Origin: Notospermus geniculatus
Lineage: Eukaryota > Nemertea > Pilidiophora > Heteronemertea > Lineidae
Length of the DNA stretch: 64,000 bases
Assembly: GCA_002633025.1 (NCBI GenBank)
Contig: NMRB01000213.1
Span: forward strand, 260,296-324,295
Direction: 5' to 3'
The position numbers were made by a program, and so were the translations under genes. The notes under the pieces are model-generated. The model saw only the letters and a program-made list of their open reading frames with translations. It was not told the DNA's origin and searched no databases. Within the stretch, counting starts at the first letter, position 1; the number at the start of each line of letters is the position of its first letter. Positions 1-11,811 of the stretch are shown here, in pieces.

Positions 1-40
1 TGTGTGGGGTGGGGGTGGGGGTGGGGGTGGGGGGTGGACG
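1..40. repeat. G-rich simple repeat
   Basis: Repeated GGGGGT units, with clear potential for G-quadruplex formation on the plus strand. Confidence 0.85.
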
Positions 41-1099
41 ATGAGGGTTTTTCGGGGGGTCGACGATTTGAGTTATTCGCTTGTGAACCCCCTGGTTCAC
101 CCCTTTCGAGCTGTGCATCAACCTTGCTAGCTTAGTTGGTTGCTAAACCGCCCAGTTTGTACAGGCCAATGTACACAACTAGCAACCAGCTGGCAAGGTT
201 TTATCAATGGCCCAGCTTCTTTCTTTACGAATCTTATTCCTTAAAAGAAGCACAGCAACTAAAAAAACTAAGTAACACCATTTCTGCACGTTGCATTTTT
301 TAATTGGACCCTCATTTAGTGTAGACTTCCATTTAGGGCGAATGCGAGGAAGAATGAATGTAAAAAAGTGATAATTGTGACTCGGAGGTTTGCTTGTCAA
401 TTAGCGCTAGCGGATTTTAAAAAAATTGTTTTTATGCCAACGGGAGTAAGCAAGCTATGTGCGTTTTTGCTTTTTTTCGTCACAAAGTAAGACCCCAAAG
501 CAACCCTTTTCATTTGTTTTTGGTAAATGAGAAGTTCACCCAGCCATTCCAACCGATCATCCATGAAAATCGTTAACTAGCAGCTAATATGCGATCATAT
601 ACGAGGGAAGAAGTTTTATGTGATCAAAGTACCTCAATTACTGATGTAAGATTCGCTATGAAAAAGAGAAAATACAAACTTAACCGGCACTGACTCCTCA
701 TAGTAAAAAACGACAGCAAGATGAATGCGATGATATAATTTTTTATTATAGCTAATAACGATACGTCCCGCCGTTGGCATTCAACGATCATCCACGAAAA
801 ACGGCTAATAACTAGCTCGTACGTTATCATTATCAGTCGTTTTTTGTGATGTTTCTAATGCATGTATTGTGTTACGCGTGTAGATGTACGGCAGAAACGA
901 TGAAAAATTATTCCTTGGAAGAGTGCCACTACGTCCAAACTCATCAAGGATTACTTACGTACTGATGGAGTTGGCGGTGCAAGTTAGTATAATTCCATTT
1001 GTTTGAGTCTCGACTGGGTCATTCAACCCGAAAGGTTTGTAGATATATAATCCGGCTTAAGTTAAAAAGCTTGGATTTATAGTGTGATATCGATTACGG
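41..1099. other. Non-coding stretch, no gene recognised
   Basis: Only a weak inverted repeat near 119-200 (ACCTTGCTAGC / GCTGGCAAGG) and a diverged direct repeat (CGATCATCCA at about 555 and 786) are seen. Confidence 0.4.
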
Positions 1100-1465
1100 T
1101 AGAGGTCATCATCCGACTTCACACTTGAACCCCAGTCTATCCTGAAACCTTTCAATAGAACTCAGATGAGCTGCTCGTTCAGCGTTACAATCTGAACATT
1201 TTTGACCATACCAGTTGATACACCAGTGGGTGGAATGAGGCAAGGTTGGCAAAGAGACAATAGGGAGTTTAGGAAATCAAACGATAAACGTTAACGTTAA
1301 CAACAGCGTTACTTTTGTACCGAAAATGCAATATAAAATCTGTTTAATGTGTGTTTGACTTCTAAACCTCCCTTTAGTCCTACACCAACAGTGGGATTCG
1401 AAACAGGGATCTCATGACCGCTTTCTAGAGATCCGAGCCACTCGACCACATCCAGGCCTACCTGG
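1100..1465 (-). mobile_element. SINE-B (second tRNA-derived family), interrupted
   Basis: The tRNA-like head at 1382-1462 reads, on the minus strand, ATGTGGTCGAGTGGCTCGG with box B GTTTCGAATCCCACTG. The body at 1100-1260 matches the 46.3 kb element in reverse (CAGTCTATCCTGAAACCTTT). A hairpin element at 1262-1373 splits it. Confidence 0.75.
1262..1373. mobile_element. Hairpin MITE inserted in SINE-B
   Basis: Ends are AGGGAGTTTAGGAAATCAAA and the imperfect inverse GTTTGACTTCTAAACCTCCC. About 112 bp; the interior has repeated AACGTT words. Confidence 0.6.
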
Positions 1466-2929
1466 GGTAGTGCGTCATTCCGTCGAACTACAGACTTCTA
1501 CCCCAGGCAGCAATACCCACAACACACTGTTCAAGGTGGCTGTTCCATTTAGTTTACGTGCCAAATATTAGCCAATCAGATTACGCGTTGCAGAAGAGGC
1601 TTGATTGCAAGTTACCATGTCAGCTGTACAGTGCACTGCAATGCATCGAATCGAGGCAAGTTTTCCGAGTTATGTCTCACAAAATGCTTGGATTTCCAGT
1701 AAATTTCCGACATGACGACAAAACTGTACTTAAAATGTACAACAAAAAATATTTGTATTCCTGGAAGTCAGATTGACAGACGACGCCGCGAGTTTATAAA
1801 AGGGGCATTTTGATTGGCCACTCGCGACTAGGACGAAGCCGTGAAATAGAAATGCTGCTATTGACGCCAGGGGTATGAGTGATGTAACAGGAGGTGTAGT
1901 CACGCGATGCCCCTGGTGTGCCAGGATGCTCGACCACCGCGGCTCCGAAACTTCAGTAACTGTCTTTAAACATGGTTCCGCTTACACTGGAACGAAGTGA
2001 CGGCGAGTAAGAAAGAATGCAGTTTATCAGAATTAGTCCGTTGGTGGAATTCACCTCGGGTGAACACGTCATTCTAAATGGCTCCCACTTCATAACACTA
2101 TAAAAAATAAGTGATTTTGCTGTTGATAAGAAGAACAGAAAATCAAATCCTGGTCTGCCAAATTCGACTTTACAAAAACATGCAACTTTTTGAGAGGTAA
2201 TCCTAAAGAAACTTTGGCTGATTCCGATAATCCATCTACTTCGTCATTGGCGTGCAGCAATGACATGTCGTGCAAGATGGAATTTTATTTAAGCCGATTC
2301 CAAAGGTATTTCATTAGGATTTCTTGACAGCTCACTTGATACATGTAGATATCAGATTACTTATCACGCAATGGGTTTCGTGCGCGTTCTCGTAATTGTA
2401 GCTTGGTATATACATGAACTGGTATATGTAGATCGTTGCTTCGGAAGAAGACACTTAATAGTATTTAACGGGACGCACGAACGCCGACGTTATTACTCCG
2501 CGATCTGGCCTGCCATCAAAGATATCGGTACATGTATGTACACTACTTAGCAACGAGAAAGAGCTGTCAGTGTTAAAACGAAAAGTTATGATAATAATTC
2601 ATGACTAAGTTACTGCATAATTAGATAAAGCATCCCTTCGAAACACTCGTAAATGAAACAGACAAGTGCATTTTCGGAGTACTTTCCATATCAGGAGATT
2701 TCTCTTGGGTATAGCTTAACATTTCTCACTTAATCTTATTTATTCTTGTTGATTTGATTAGCCTCATGCACGAACTTGTTTTCTGCAGCCATTACATCTC
2801 CTCAATCTTTTTTTAGTCAAAATTGATTGTTCAAGCCGAGATAGGTTATCTGCTGAAAGCGACATGTTTCTTTCGTGAATGAGCAGATGCCCTGCGCTGT
2901 GCTGGTGTTTCCTCTTGTTGCGTCAAGGC
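1466..2929. other. Non-coding stretch, no gene recognised
   Basis: A small hairpin lies at 1459-1508 (CCTGGGGTAG / CTACCCCAGG). Short frames here lack splice or codon support. Confidence 0.4.
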
Positions 2930-3780
2930 CAGCAGTTGTTGATATGTGTTGCCAGGAGGAAATAATTTCCTCCTGGTGTTGCCAACAGAAAATCTCTCGT
3001 TCTTGAAATACATGTATTGTAAGCTCTCATCGGTTCCTGTTGCGTTGTAAGGTCAATGTTGATAGGTGTTGCCAAACACAGAAAATACAGAGTTTAAGAG
3101 ATCGTCCCGCTAACGATAACAACGTTACCGTTATTTTTTACATTGCAAATGAACGTCAGAAACAGTATTAGTGTTACTGTTAACGGAGCGATTTCTTAAA
3201 CTCTCGTTTCTCTCATCCCTACTCAGTCCCTGTTGCTTTTCAAGGTCAGCGTTGATACATGTAACACAAGCACTCATTCAAGAAATATGGCGAGTCTTTT
3301 CGGTTCCTTTTGGATTGTTGACGAATAAATGTCTCATTCTAGGCATATTGCGAGCTTCTCTTCTTTCTATAGTTGACTATACAAGTCGTTCTTCAGTTCT
3401 TGTCAGAGTTGATGCACTGCAAAGTCAGCAGTGTTGATGTAATGCAAAGTCAGTGTTGATGAAATGCAAAGTCAGTGTTGATGTGATGCAAAGTTAGTGT
3501 GAATGCAAAGTCAGTGTTGATGTAATGCAAAGTCAGTGTTGATGTAATGCAAAGTCAGTGTTGATGTAATGCAAAGTCAGTGGTGTTGATGTAATGCAAA
3601 GTCAGTGTTGATAAATGAAGATGTTGGCAACTATACAGAAATTTTTTCATTCTAGAAACGTGTATTACGAGCCTCTTTTCAGTTCAGTGTTGGTATAGAC
3701 GCTGACAATAGGAAATCTCTCATGATTCTAGAAATATTGCAAGTCGCTCTTCGGTGATGATCTATGATGCACGCTGGGGA
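2930..3780. repeat. Degenerate satellite-like region
   Basis: Loosely repeated units with TGTTGCCAA, AAATCTCTC, TTCTAGAAA and GGTCAGTGTTGAT recur about every 100-130 bases. A palindrome CCAGGAGGAAAT-A-ATTTCCTCCTGG lies near 2955. Confidence 0.5.
3415..3615. repeat. 22 bp minisatellite
   Basis: About eight copies of GATGTAATGCAAAGTCAGTG plus TT, with minor deletions and one GTG insertion. Confidence 0.85.
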
Positions 3781-5397
3781 TGATTAGTATGCCAGGGTCG
3801 AACCTCGCTATCGGGTGGATAGCGAGGCTTTTGCCTTCTTCACTTCACACGCAGGAATAGCAGGTTGAAGTGGTTTCCAGTTATGTACCGCAGTGCTGAT
3901 CTTGAGAGGGTGTTTGGTGTTGGGGTTGAATAGGTCTTCCACAGGAACAGGGCCTGGTATTGAGGCTGTTGTTCCCACTTGACTTCATTCACTCTCTCTG
4001 TCAAAACAGGAAAATGTTCCCGTTTTCGGAGAGCACTCCCTCCACTGCCTGTAGCAATGAACAACCCACTAATTATGGATATACACCCTCTACAGAATCT
4101 CCTCATTCAGCACGCCTCAGCGGAGTTTGCAGCCTTATTTAGTCGAGATTGTCACCAAGGGCGAATAATCTCTGTGTGGCTCTAGAAATAACATCGTTAG
4201 TTGAAAGGGAATGGTAGTTGCTCTTGGCGTCCAACCACGATTAGCGGTGGAGCCGCCGGCGGAGACAGGCGTGATGCTGCATTCATCCAGTTAGTGTACT
4301 TCCACTGTCACCGCCAAGGGTCGTTTGGGGGAGAGGTAAGTGGGACAAAAAACACATTACACCTCCTCATGGCCCACATGATCGATACATCGACTCGCAG
4401 GGGTATTTGCCTGTCTGCCCGGTTCTGCAGGTCCATCTGGATGTTTTTCTGCGTGAGATGATACAGCGGTGTCGTTCTTCCACCCCACTCACCGCAAACT
4501 GCTTGTTTCCCCATCACCATTTATTAGTTCCACAAGTACCGTGTCCTGCCACCATCTGTTGGTATGGTTCCCCAAGAGCCTTCTTTTTTCTTCTCTTCAG
4601 GACGACATAGTCATGTTCAATCTACTTTCCATAGCTTTGTTTCGGCCTCGTCTCTTGAGTAAACCTTGTTTTCAATCAAGTCAGTTTCTTCCTGTCCCTG
4701 ACATGCCTGAGGCATCAACAGCCAATTCCATTGAGGATGACATTAGTTAGAGTTGTGTACCTTTAGCTGTTGTAGACAAATTCGTAAATCGACAACACCT
4801 ACGGCATTTTCTTTCCGTCTGATGAAATGAAAGACATGGCCCGTTCGCCTCAAAATAATTGGCTTTCTTCGTGTGACTTTGAAGGTAGATTTAGTTCTCA
4901 TAATGATATCTCATCTTCAATAACAGTTCCAGTCTGCCTTTCATCGGCGTGTCCTGATTCCCTCTAAACAGAGCTATTTACCATACAATCTCAATTCTAA
5001 ATTTTATTCAATTATCATAGACAGCAAAGACACGGCCCCATCTTGACTTAATCGCTAAATCAGAAACTCTCAGAATGAGATTATTACCGCAAAACAACAC
5101 ATTAACTTGAGGCTCAAATTTGTTATAATTGAGTAAATCGGTGTATAAAATATCGCGGACTGAGGAGGTCTTCTGGTCACATGAGACCAAACCCTCATCT
5201 AATGAGTCAGCGGTAAGTTTCTCAAGCATATTGCATTACCTATCTCTTCAACGTTATCATCTCTCGTGTAATTAATCATCCCAGCAACAATTATGTGCTA
5301 TATTGCTCTACAAGCTGTCGCCGCCATTTTCGTCCAAGAGTAGTTGTGATATAGTGGAGTCTTGAAAGGCAGTTGGGCTAAACCTCAGAATCCCCGA
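3781..5397. other. Non-coding stretch, no firm gene
   Basis: A 9 bp stem (CCTCGCTAT / ATAGCGAGG) lies at 3804-3829. A donor-like GCG|GTAAGT at 5211 follows an open plus frame (EEVFWSHETKPSSNESA), while the minus strand is also open (5229-5008). Neither is convincing enough to call. Confidence 0.35.
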
Positions 5398-5463
5398 TCG
5401 GAAGTGACGTTACTCAGTGACACCAAAAATTCATAAGTTTGCCTTATAAATTTTTGGTGACAC
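5398..5463. repeat. Short palindromic element
   Basis: GTGACACCAAAAATTCATAAG faces CTTATAAATTTTTGGTGACA. The arms are about 20 bp around a short AT-rich loop. Confidence 0.55.
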
Positions 5464-5576
5464 ACAATGGAAATCCTATTGTTCGATGCGGCTTATTCCG
5501 TCAATCGGCAACTTTTTTTTCGGCACTGGTCTGGGATCCTAAATTCGTTCCCGGAGTTTAAATACATGTAGTTCCG

Positions 5577-5642
5577 AGGCGTGATAAGCCGGTGGTTATC
5601 ACGTCAGCTTTGCAGCCCCAGGTCCGAATCCAGCCTGGGTCA
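5577..5642 (+). mobile_element. SINE-A, head fragment only
   Basis: A tRNA-like head with a box A region (GTGGTTATCACG) and a box B (GGTCCGAATCCAGCC). The body and tail are missing. Confidence 0.6.
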
Positions 5643-6101
5643 TTTTTTTAAAAATCTGATACTTTTCAAAGAATAAAGCAGATCTTCTTCTCGGCGTTTG
5701 CCTGTCTTTCCTGAAAGATTGCCCAGATGAACGCCTCCATCGTTTTTCTTGTGAACTCCAAATAGCGATGCATTTACTTCTCGACTTTTTGCTGAAGACT
5801 CGGCTGTCACCTTTTCTTTAGTGTTCACAACGGTCAGATGACCGGCCCTCGCAGGAATTGAGATCATTCAATTAACTGAGTCGGGTGTGCATCGATCTTC
5901 CTGCCTGCCATCGGCATATCGACCAAACCCAACTTGCACAGCCAGCCCAGGGGAAAATCGACTGTAAGGTGATTTGGGGTAAGCCTAGTCAACACTTCTG
6001 GATATCACCTCTTGAGGACCCCAGTGTTGTGCAACTGGACAATGTCTTCTACCAGATCCTTGGGAAAGGCTTTGGCTGCTCTCATAAACTCGCATGCTTG
6101 T

Positions 6102-6432
6102 GTAGCAGTTGAAAAAGCCGAGGGTCCAATCTGGGTTTCGAACCCGGGACCTCCCGCTTCAAAGTCAAACGCTCTATTGACTGAGCTAAAGGGGATTTTC
6201 CGGTAGCCCGGGCTTGTAGGAGTGCTGACACTATTACACACTCCCCCTGCTTGGGAAGTTGTGTCCCCACAACTGCTTCAGGTTTCCATCCGCCAGGCAT
6301 TTAATCAACTACAGACACTTTTCCAGCATCTGTAAATGCTTAACCACGTTGGACGCCAAATGTAGCAGTTGAAAAAGCCGAGGGTCCAATCTGGGTTTCG
6401 AACCCGGGACCTCCCGCTTCAAACTGCTACAC
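6102..6432 (-). repeat. Duplicated tRNA-like segment
   Basis: A ~64 bp segment occurs at 6102-6165 and again at 6361-6424 (TGTAGCAGTTGAAAAAGCCG, GGTTTCGAACCCGGGACC). On the minus strand the first copy extends into a tRNA-like 5' half (TTTAGCTCAGTCAATAGAGC). Anticodon-stem pairing is poor, so this is a tRNA-derived repeat and not a working tRNA. Confidence 0.6.
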
Positions 6433-6502
6433 TTGGATCCTACTACCCTGGCCTTCAGTAGCTCGAGAAAGATCGTGAAGCACGATGACATAAAGATACA
6501 TA

Positions 6503-6550
6503 GTCTCTGCTCTTAAATACACATCATGTTTATTTAAGAGCAGAGACTGG
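6503..6550. repeat. Perfect 18 bp inverted repeat
   Basis: AGTCTCTGCTCTTAAATA and TATTTAAGAGCAGAGACT flank an ~11 base loop. Confidence 0.6.
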
Positions 6551-6903
6551 GATTTATGTTACTGTTGAAATCTAGTCGAAAGAGGCGATTAAAAATTAAT
6601 TGAAACTCACTGCGAGAAGAAACGGCCTCGTTAAGAATGAAAATTTTACTTGATGGCACGATTAGTGAAATGGGTAGGCTGGGAGGATAACGTGTTGTCT
6701 GTATTTAATGGTAGGTTGGCAACACCGGGCATGATGAATTGTCTCGTTATTGGTCCATTGCATGTTTGACGTATATTCTAAAATGGAAACACTTATTCTG
6801 GTGTACCGCGGGATCTCTCAGAATCGTGTTTGTAATGGTGGAAGCACGCCAAATCTGATCAGCCCGATGGTTTCATGGGATAAGTGTTTCTGATAAACAT
6901 CTC

Positions 6904-7199
6904 CAGGGCCGTAGCTAGCTTTTTTTCGCTAGGGGGGCATTTTAAGCAAACGAGCTGACCAGACGTAGGCTTGGCCTTCGAGCGCCAAAGGGACCTGTTT
7001 TACGGGGGGTCCTCCCCCAGAAAAATTTTGAAAATTAGAAGCTCTGAGATGTTATTTGAGGTCAATTTCCTGCACTCTGAGACACGAACAATTCTGATCT
7101 TTTATCCCATTTGATTTTGATGAAAAAAATTTTTTTTTGAACAATTGGCCTGGGGGGCATTTGCCCCCCCCCCCTGTCCCTATGCTAGCTACGGGCCTG
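6904..7199. mobile_element. Non-autonomous DNA element with GTAGCTAGC ends
   Basis: The left end CAGGGCCGTAGCTAGC and the right end GCTAGCTACGGGCCTG are inverted repeats enclosing G/C-homopolymer blocks. ATCTC on both sides may be the target duplication. A relic with the same end (GGCCATAGCTAGCATAGGG) lies at 24455-24500. Confidence 0.6.
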
Positions 7200-7302
7200 A
7201 TCTCCTATTTTGATTCTATTGATCATACGAACCAGGAAATATGCCTTGGGATTTGGCTCTTAACGGATTCAAGCACTTGAGGACGTTGAACTGGTATTGT
7301 AT

Positions 7303-7485
7303 CAGATTTTTCCGTCAGGGCCGAAGCCATAGCATTATAATTGGCCCTGGTAAGTACGGAAAGGCCATCTCAAGCTACTCATGTTCCTCACTTGGATGGG
7401 GCCTTTTACTTGCCCTTGCAAAGACACGAGGTACAAGGCGCCGCAGCTTACTGTCCCATGCGGCGGACTGCAAAGCCAGAGTTGA
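7303..7485 (-). mobile_element. SINE-A, 5'-truncated
   Basis: The minus-strand tail and body are present: TTCCGTCAGGGCCGAAGCC, then GGCCATCTCAAGCTACTCAT, then CTTGCCCTTGCAAAG. The tRNA-like head is missing. Confidence 0.8.
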
Positions 7486-7499
7486 TNTCAAAAGAGGTG

Positions 7500-9371
7500 T
7501 ATGATTCCATCTAAGGGCAATACTTTAATACTTTGCAACCCATTACACGAAGGCACATCTAAAGTGTACGTTTCGGGTAGATCTAAAATAACCTACAATG
7601 ACATATAAAACCTGGAACGAAGGAAACATTGGGAATCCGAGGTTCGTTTTGAACTCGAGGAGGGATCGGCATGGATTTCCGGGAGACCGGTATCAAAGTG
7701 CATTTAAAAAAAGATCGCGTCTGTAAGGAAATATTAAGTTTCATGTTGACTCGGATATAAATCGCGACGGAGTCGATTTGGCGCATGCGTCGTAGGTGTT
7801 CAGACACATGCTGCAACTGTGATGTCTGCCCACTCGTGTCGACTTTATCGTTTACCTTTTGGTGACAAAACCTTGATTCACTGCTAAAACTGGTGCGCCA
7901 TTGGCTTCAGTTAACGGTGATGTTGGATGGCCACACTCAGAGTCCGATACGGAGTTTGAATGGGGACGATAGCTGACTTTTTCAATAGGTGTCACTAGTG
8001 GTTAAAACTATTGAAATGAAACTGACATCCCAGTCCTGATCAATTTCCCACACAAAAGGCGTCCATTGTATTAGAACCGGGTTTCGCTGTGCTGCCCTCT
8101 ATCGAGCTAGGATCCCCATTGATTGGCAAAAGGGTGAATCGTGAGATATTGTTCGGCGTAAATCTAAACGCTGTTGAAAGACACATCAATGTACATGCAC
8201 TACATATACGTGCAATGCACTGCATGTGGCCTACATGCACTCTGCCTCAACGCAACAACTTTTGGCTTCCCCTAGATTCAAGTCGAGAAGCCATCTCCTC
8301 CATTGTTCCGTACATCCTTTTATGGCGGTAGAAGTTGTATGAAAGAACGCCCACGGGATGTCGGATTTCCTTTTTGTTTGAAATTTTGTCGAAAATCTTC
8401 TTTCCTGTCTAAAATATTTCATTTCAATAACGAAGGCGAGCGTGTTCTCCACGGGGTTCTATTCTCCAGTGCCTACATGTATATCATTACTTGTGGAATA
8501 AAGGCTTTTTCAGGTTATATCATGTATGTGTGGGCGATAAACTCCAGTAACTCGTATAACAGTACGATATCAGCCCTGGAAACCAATAGAAGATCCCCCC
8601 TGGGCGGTGCTGCCTCTGTTATGCATTTTACCATCAGGCCGGTGATGGTTACCAGTATACCACTAGAACTATAAAATGCGATGGGCCTAGAGCAAAAGAC
8701 TTCAGCATTACGCGAATGGATCGAGCCATTCACCACAGTTTCTTTGACAGCTCACGGTCTTCTGCGCCATTTCACAACAAGCGTCGAAAGTTTTTCCGAT
8801 ACACCCATCCACAATTTGGTCTGTTGTACAAAGGACGGTTATTGGGGAACTTTTAGATTAGGTTTGTAGCGAGGTAATAATAATGAGGAACCCGCGCGCC
8901 GGAAATCCCGACAGGTCGGCGCTGCGAGCAGTGCGACCGAAACGACGTCATTGACGTCGTTTTATGTGTTGACGCTACGTCATGAAAAAATCCAATGTAC
9001 ATTTTCTACAGGAAAAATGAGTTAAAGACGTTGCCGAAATCGTCATCTGTGTCTTCATTTTAAGGAAAAAAGCATTGCAAAATTGCAGACATTTTCATCT
9101 GCTACAATATGGTGTAAATTTTAATGCGAGGTGACCGAAACGAAAGGGTGATTTTCACGCCAGAAATAAATGGAAATAACGTTAGAAAAACTAAACTTGG
9201 GTCGCACCGCTCACAGCGCCGCGTCGTGACGTTAGTTCCTCCGGTTCCCCATTACGCTTTAAATAGCGCTTTCGACTGTACTACAGTCTCAAAACTCCTG
9301 AAATCTCCAGAAACCTGTATTTTCTGGGAAACTCAAGAAACAGCTCACTTGATCCTTTCTTGTGAGCTGAG
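7500..9371. other. Non-coding stretch, no gene recognised
   Basis: Several 60-120 codon frames on both strands overlap one another and none has clear splice or start context. Confidence 0.4.
8938..8964. promoter_or_regulatory. Palindrome with paired TGACGTC words
   Basis: AAACGACGTCA-T-TGACGTCGTTT is a perfect inverted repeat carrying two CRE-like half sites. It lies in a locally GC-rich patch (8885-8990). No gene start is recognised next to it, so a regulatory role is only a possibility. Confidence 0.2.
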
Positions 9372-9465
9372 AGTGCAAAGTGGCGATTTGACCGGGAATC
9401 GAACCCGTTACCTCTCGATTTCGAGTTAGACGTTCGACACGTCCTGCGCCACTGCACTCCCGAGA
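9372..9465 (-). repeat. tRNA-like element with long terminal stem
   Basis: The minus strand has a box A-like TGGCGCAGGACG and a box B GGTTCGATTCCCGG. The flanks AGTGCAGTGGCG and CGCCACTTTGCACT can pair. The anticodon arm is not canonical. Confidence 0.45.
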
Positions 9466-9504
9466 GCCGTATACCCATTCTAAACATTATCTGGCGGATG
9501 TTGA

Positions 9505-9644
9505 GCCGCGAATCCCCGCGAACTAGAATGAAATGGTCCATGGGCCATGTTCATACCTCTCTCTGTCATTACACTATTGTGTCCAAAGGGGTGAGCACAT
9601 GGTCCATGGACCATTTCATTCTACGTAGTTCGCGGGGATTCGCC
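9505..9644. mobile_element. Hairpin MITE, ~140 bp
   Basis: GCGAATCCCCGCGAACTAGA and the opposite TAGTTCGCGGGGATTCGCC; pairing extends through GAATGAAATGGTCCATGG. It directly abuts another hairpin element at 9649. Confidence 0.65.
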
Positions 9645-9648
9645 CGTA

Positions 9649-9800
9649 AGGCTGCTTTTCCACGAGACGTTTGCGGACGCGGTTTCGGTGGCGGGAGCGG
9701 GTGCGGGTGAAACTGCTAATGGGAATACGTTGGTTCGATTTTTTCCACCTGCGCCCGCCTCCTATTCGCGCCCGCAAACGCCTCGTGGAAAAGCAGCTTT
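9649..9800. mobile_element. Hairpin MITE, ~152 bp, GC-rich
   Basis: Left arm GGCTGCTTTTCCACGAGACG and right arm CGCCTCGTGGAAAAGCAGC; pairing continues through GTTTGCGG. Adjacent to the 9505-9644 element. Confidence 0.65.
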
Positions 9801-10379
9801 AGTCGCCACAGTGTGACAGGGGCTTTAGGGAGGTTCAAATTGTGAAGAAAGAGTTCTACTTACTTCTGAATAGAGAACAAGACAGCCGAAAAGATTGATG
9901 TAGAGGAGACCGGGGCTCGATGCCTTCATAACCTGAAAAGAGAAAAAAAACAGATCGAATCAAGTCTTGATGAGTCTAAATCTCTAATCATAACTTGCAA
10001 TGAGATTGAAAAAGAATCTGATTCCATCGATTACTTTGTGTCAAGAAGAGAATCTTGAAAGATGTATTGATCTCAACCGTGTGCTGCAATAGGTTCACAA
10101 GCCATACAACCGTAGTAACCGCTAGTTCCTTCCTTGAGTCGATACCGCTTGTTATAAGGATCCAATAACCACAATCTTGCTGAGTGGTTTGTGACATACC
10201 ACTGAGACTCGATTAATATCTACTTTCCTGCGGTAAACACTTGTCCGGGCGAAGAAAAGGCTGATATCGGAACATATTAGGTCTACGCTCTTAAATAGCA
10301 CTTTGCAATGAAGCTGGATTTCTGGTTTATTACAGCATACCCAACCGACAAGTCTGAATTGCAAAGGCACAAGGTAAAC
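9801..10379. other. Non-coding stretch, nothing seen
   Basis: No repeat family or coding signal recognised. Confidence 0.4.
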
Positions 10380-10676
10380 ACAAGGCGTACGATCTCGAGC
10401 TTGTTGCTGCTCGGATCAAAGGGCCAAGGCGTACGATCTCGAGCTTGTTGCTATTCGGACCAAAGGACCAAGGCGTACGATCTCGAGCTTGTTGCTGTTC
10501 GGATCAAAGGGCCAAGACGTACGATCTCGAGCTTGTTGCTGTTCGGATCAAAGGGCCAAGGCGTACGATCTCGAGCTTGTTGCTGTTCGGATCAAAGGGC
10601 CAAGGCGTACGATCTCGATCTTGTTGCCATTCAGAGCAAAGGGCCAAGACGTACGATCTCGAGCTTGTTACTCTCT
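10380..10676. repeat. 44 bp minisatellite, ~6.7 copies
   Basis: GTAC of CGTACG recurs at 10387, 10431, 10475, 10519, 10563, 10607 and 10651, exactly 44 bases apart. Each unit carries CGTACGATCTCGAGCTTGTT. Because 44 is not a multiple of three and all frames are open, long overlapping frames arise that are artefacts. Confidence 0.95.
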
Positions 10677-10973
10677 AAATTCCGACGAGTGAAATTCACT
10701 CATTTGGAGTGAGGCAGGGACCACTCCATGAAGTCACTCCATTAGAGTAAAAGTCGCCACTGTATATATTGGCATTAGAAGCAACAAAACACTGTCTCTC
10801 TAAAAATGCAAAAATATTTTTTGGATTCTGAGAGAGAAAATAGGGCTGGAAGTATTTTTGTTGCATCTAATGCCAATACAACAGTGGAGCCTTTCACTCT
10901 AATAGAGTGACTTCATGGAGTGGTCCCTGCCTCACTCCAAATGAGTGAATTCCACTCTTCAACATTTAGAGAG
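10671..10973. mobile_element. Long-TIR MITE, 303 bp
   Basis: The outer ~118 bases on each side are inverted copies (GTGAGGCAGGGACCACTCCA on the left, its complement on the right), starting CTCTCTAAA and ending TTTAGAGAG. An N lies just beyond the right end. It follows the 44 bp minisatellite immediately. Confidence 0.75.
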
Positions 10974-10974
10974 N

Positions 10975-11811
10975 GTATACCATGGAATTGATATATTCGA
11001 CAAGATCCCACTTTTTATGAAATTGCCAGATCTGAAGGAATATTCACCCAGAGAGACGTGGCTGGCTTCAACTTATTTTGTCATGGATGATGACAGTATT
11101 TGATTACCAAGACTTTGTGTAGAATCCACCACTTTTGCCTCAAAAAGAAGCATCAAGGAGCTTACAGGGTACGATAGGATCTTCAGCAATCGATTCGTGA
11201 AAAACTGCTTTCTCAAAGGAGGTGCTTTGCAGATTATCGCAAGGCAAAGCTTTATCCCTCAAGCCATAAAAAGCAAAAACTCTGGACTCCCCTGTTGCCA
11301 AACAGCATCTTGCCATTAGGAAATTGAAACAGCACTGGTGTAAAGCTGTCCTTTGCCCAGCGAGACCGGCTAACGGCTATGGGGATGTGATAAACACGGG
11401 GAAAAACCTTCAGGAGAACCGTCTTAGCGGCCAAGAGCATTCAATCAAAGGACGATGACTATGGTGAGGTTTCGTCGCCAGCGCAAAAAAGATGGGCTCT
11501 CAGTCTCTCGTGGTCAGTGATTGGGCTTCGAAGCGTGACTCAGCAATACTGTCATGTCAGCAAATAATGTACTGTGAGAAGCTGTGAGGAGAGCTGCTGG
11601 ACCATTGGTTGCCAAGAACAAGCTCAGTAAGTACATATGGGAAGTTGTCATTGATGTTCGTGGTGCGGTATGCATCATCGCCTTTACAAAGAGTATTACG
11701 GCTGTAGGATTCAGTTTGTTGACCTGAGGCAATATGCGGTGTTGTCACGTAATTCAGCGGAATACGGACCTACTGGTGGACGGTTACAATAACAGTATTG
11801 TACTGTATTTG
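10975..11811. other. Non-coding stretch, nothing seen
   Basis: Unique-looking sequence without splice-bounded frames. Confidence 0.4.

Noticed and set aside
3415-3615. CRISPR-like array
   Set aside because: Units are contiguous without unique spacers and the DNA is eukaryotic; it is a minisatellite.
5008-5229. 73-codon minus frame (MLEKLTADSLDEGL) and an overlapping plus frame with a donor-like GTAAGT
   Set aside because: Each strand looks mildly coding and neither has partner splice sites; chance is the simpler explanation.
10308-10712. 134-codon repetitive frame and two overlapping frames
   Set aside because: They arise because the 44 bp repeat unit is open in all three frames; the peptide is an artefact of the minisatellite.
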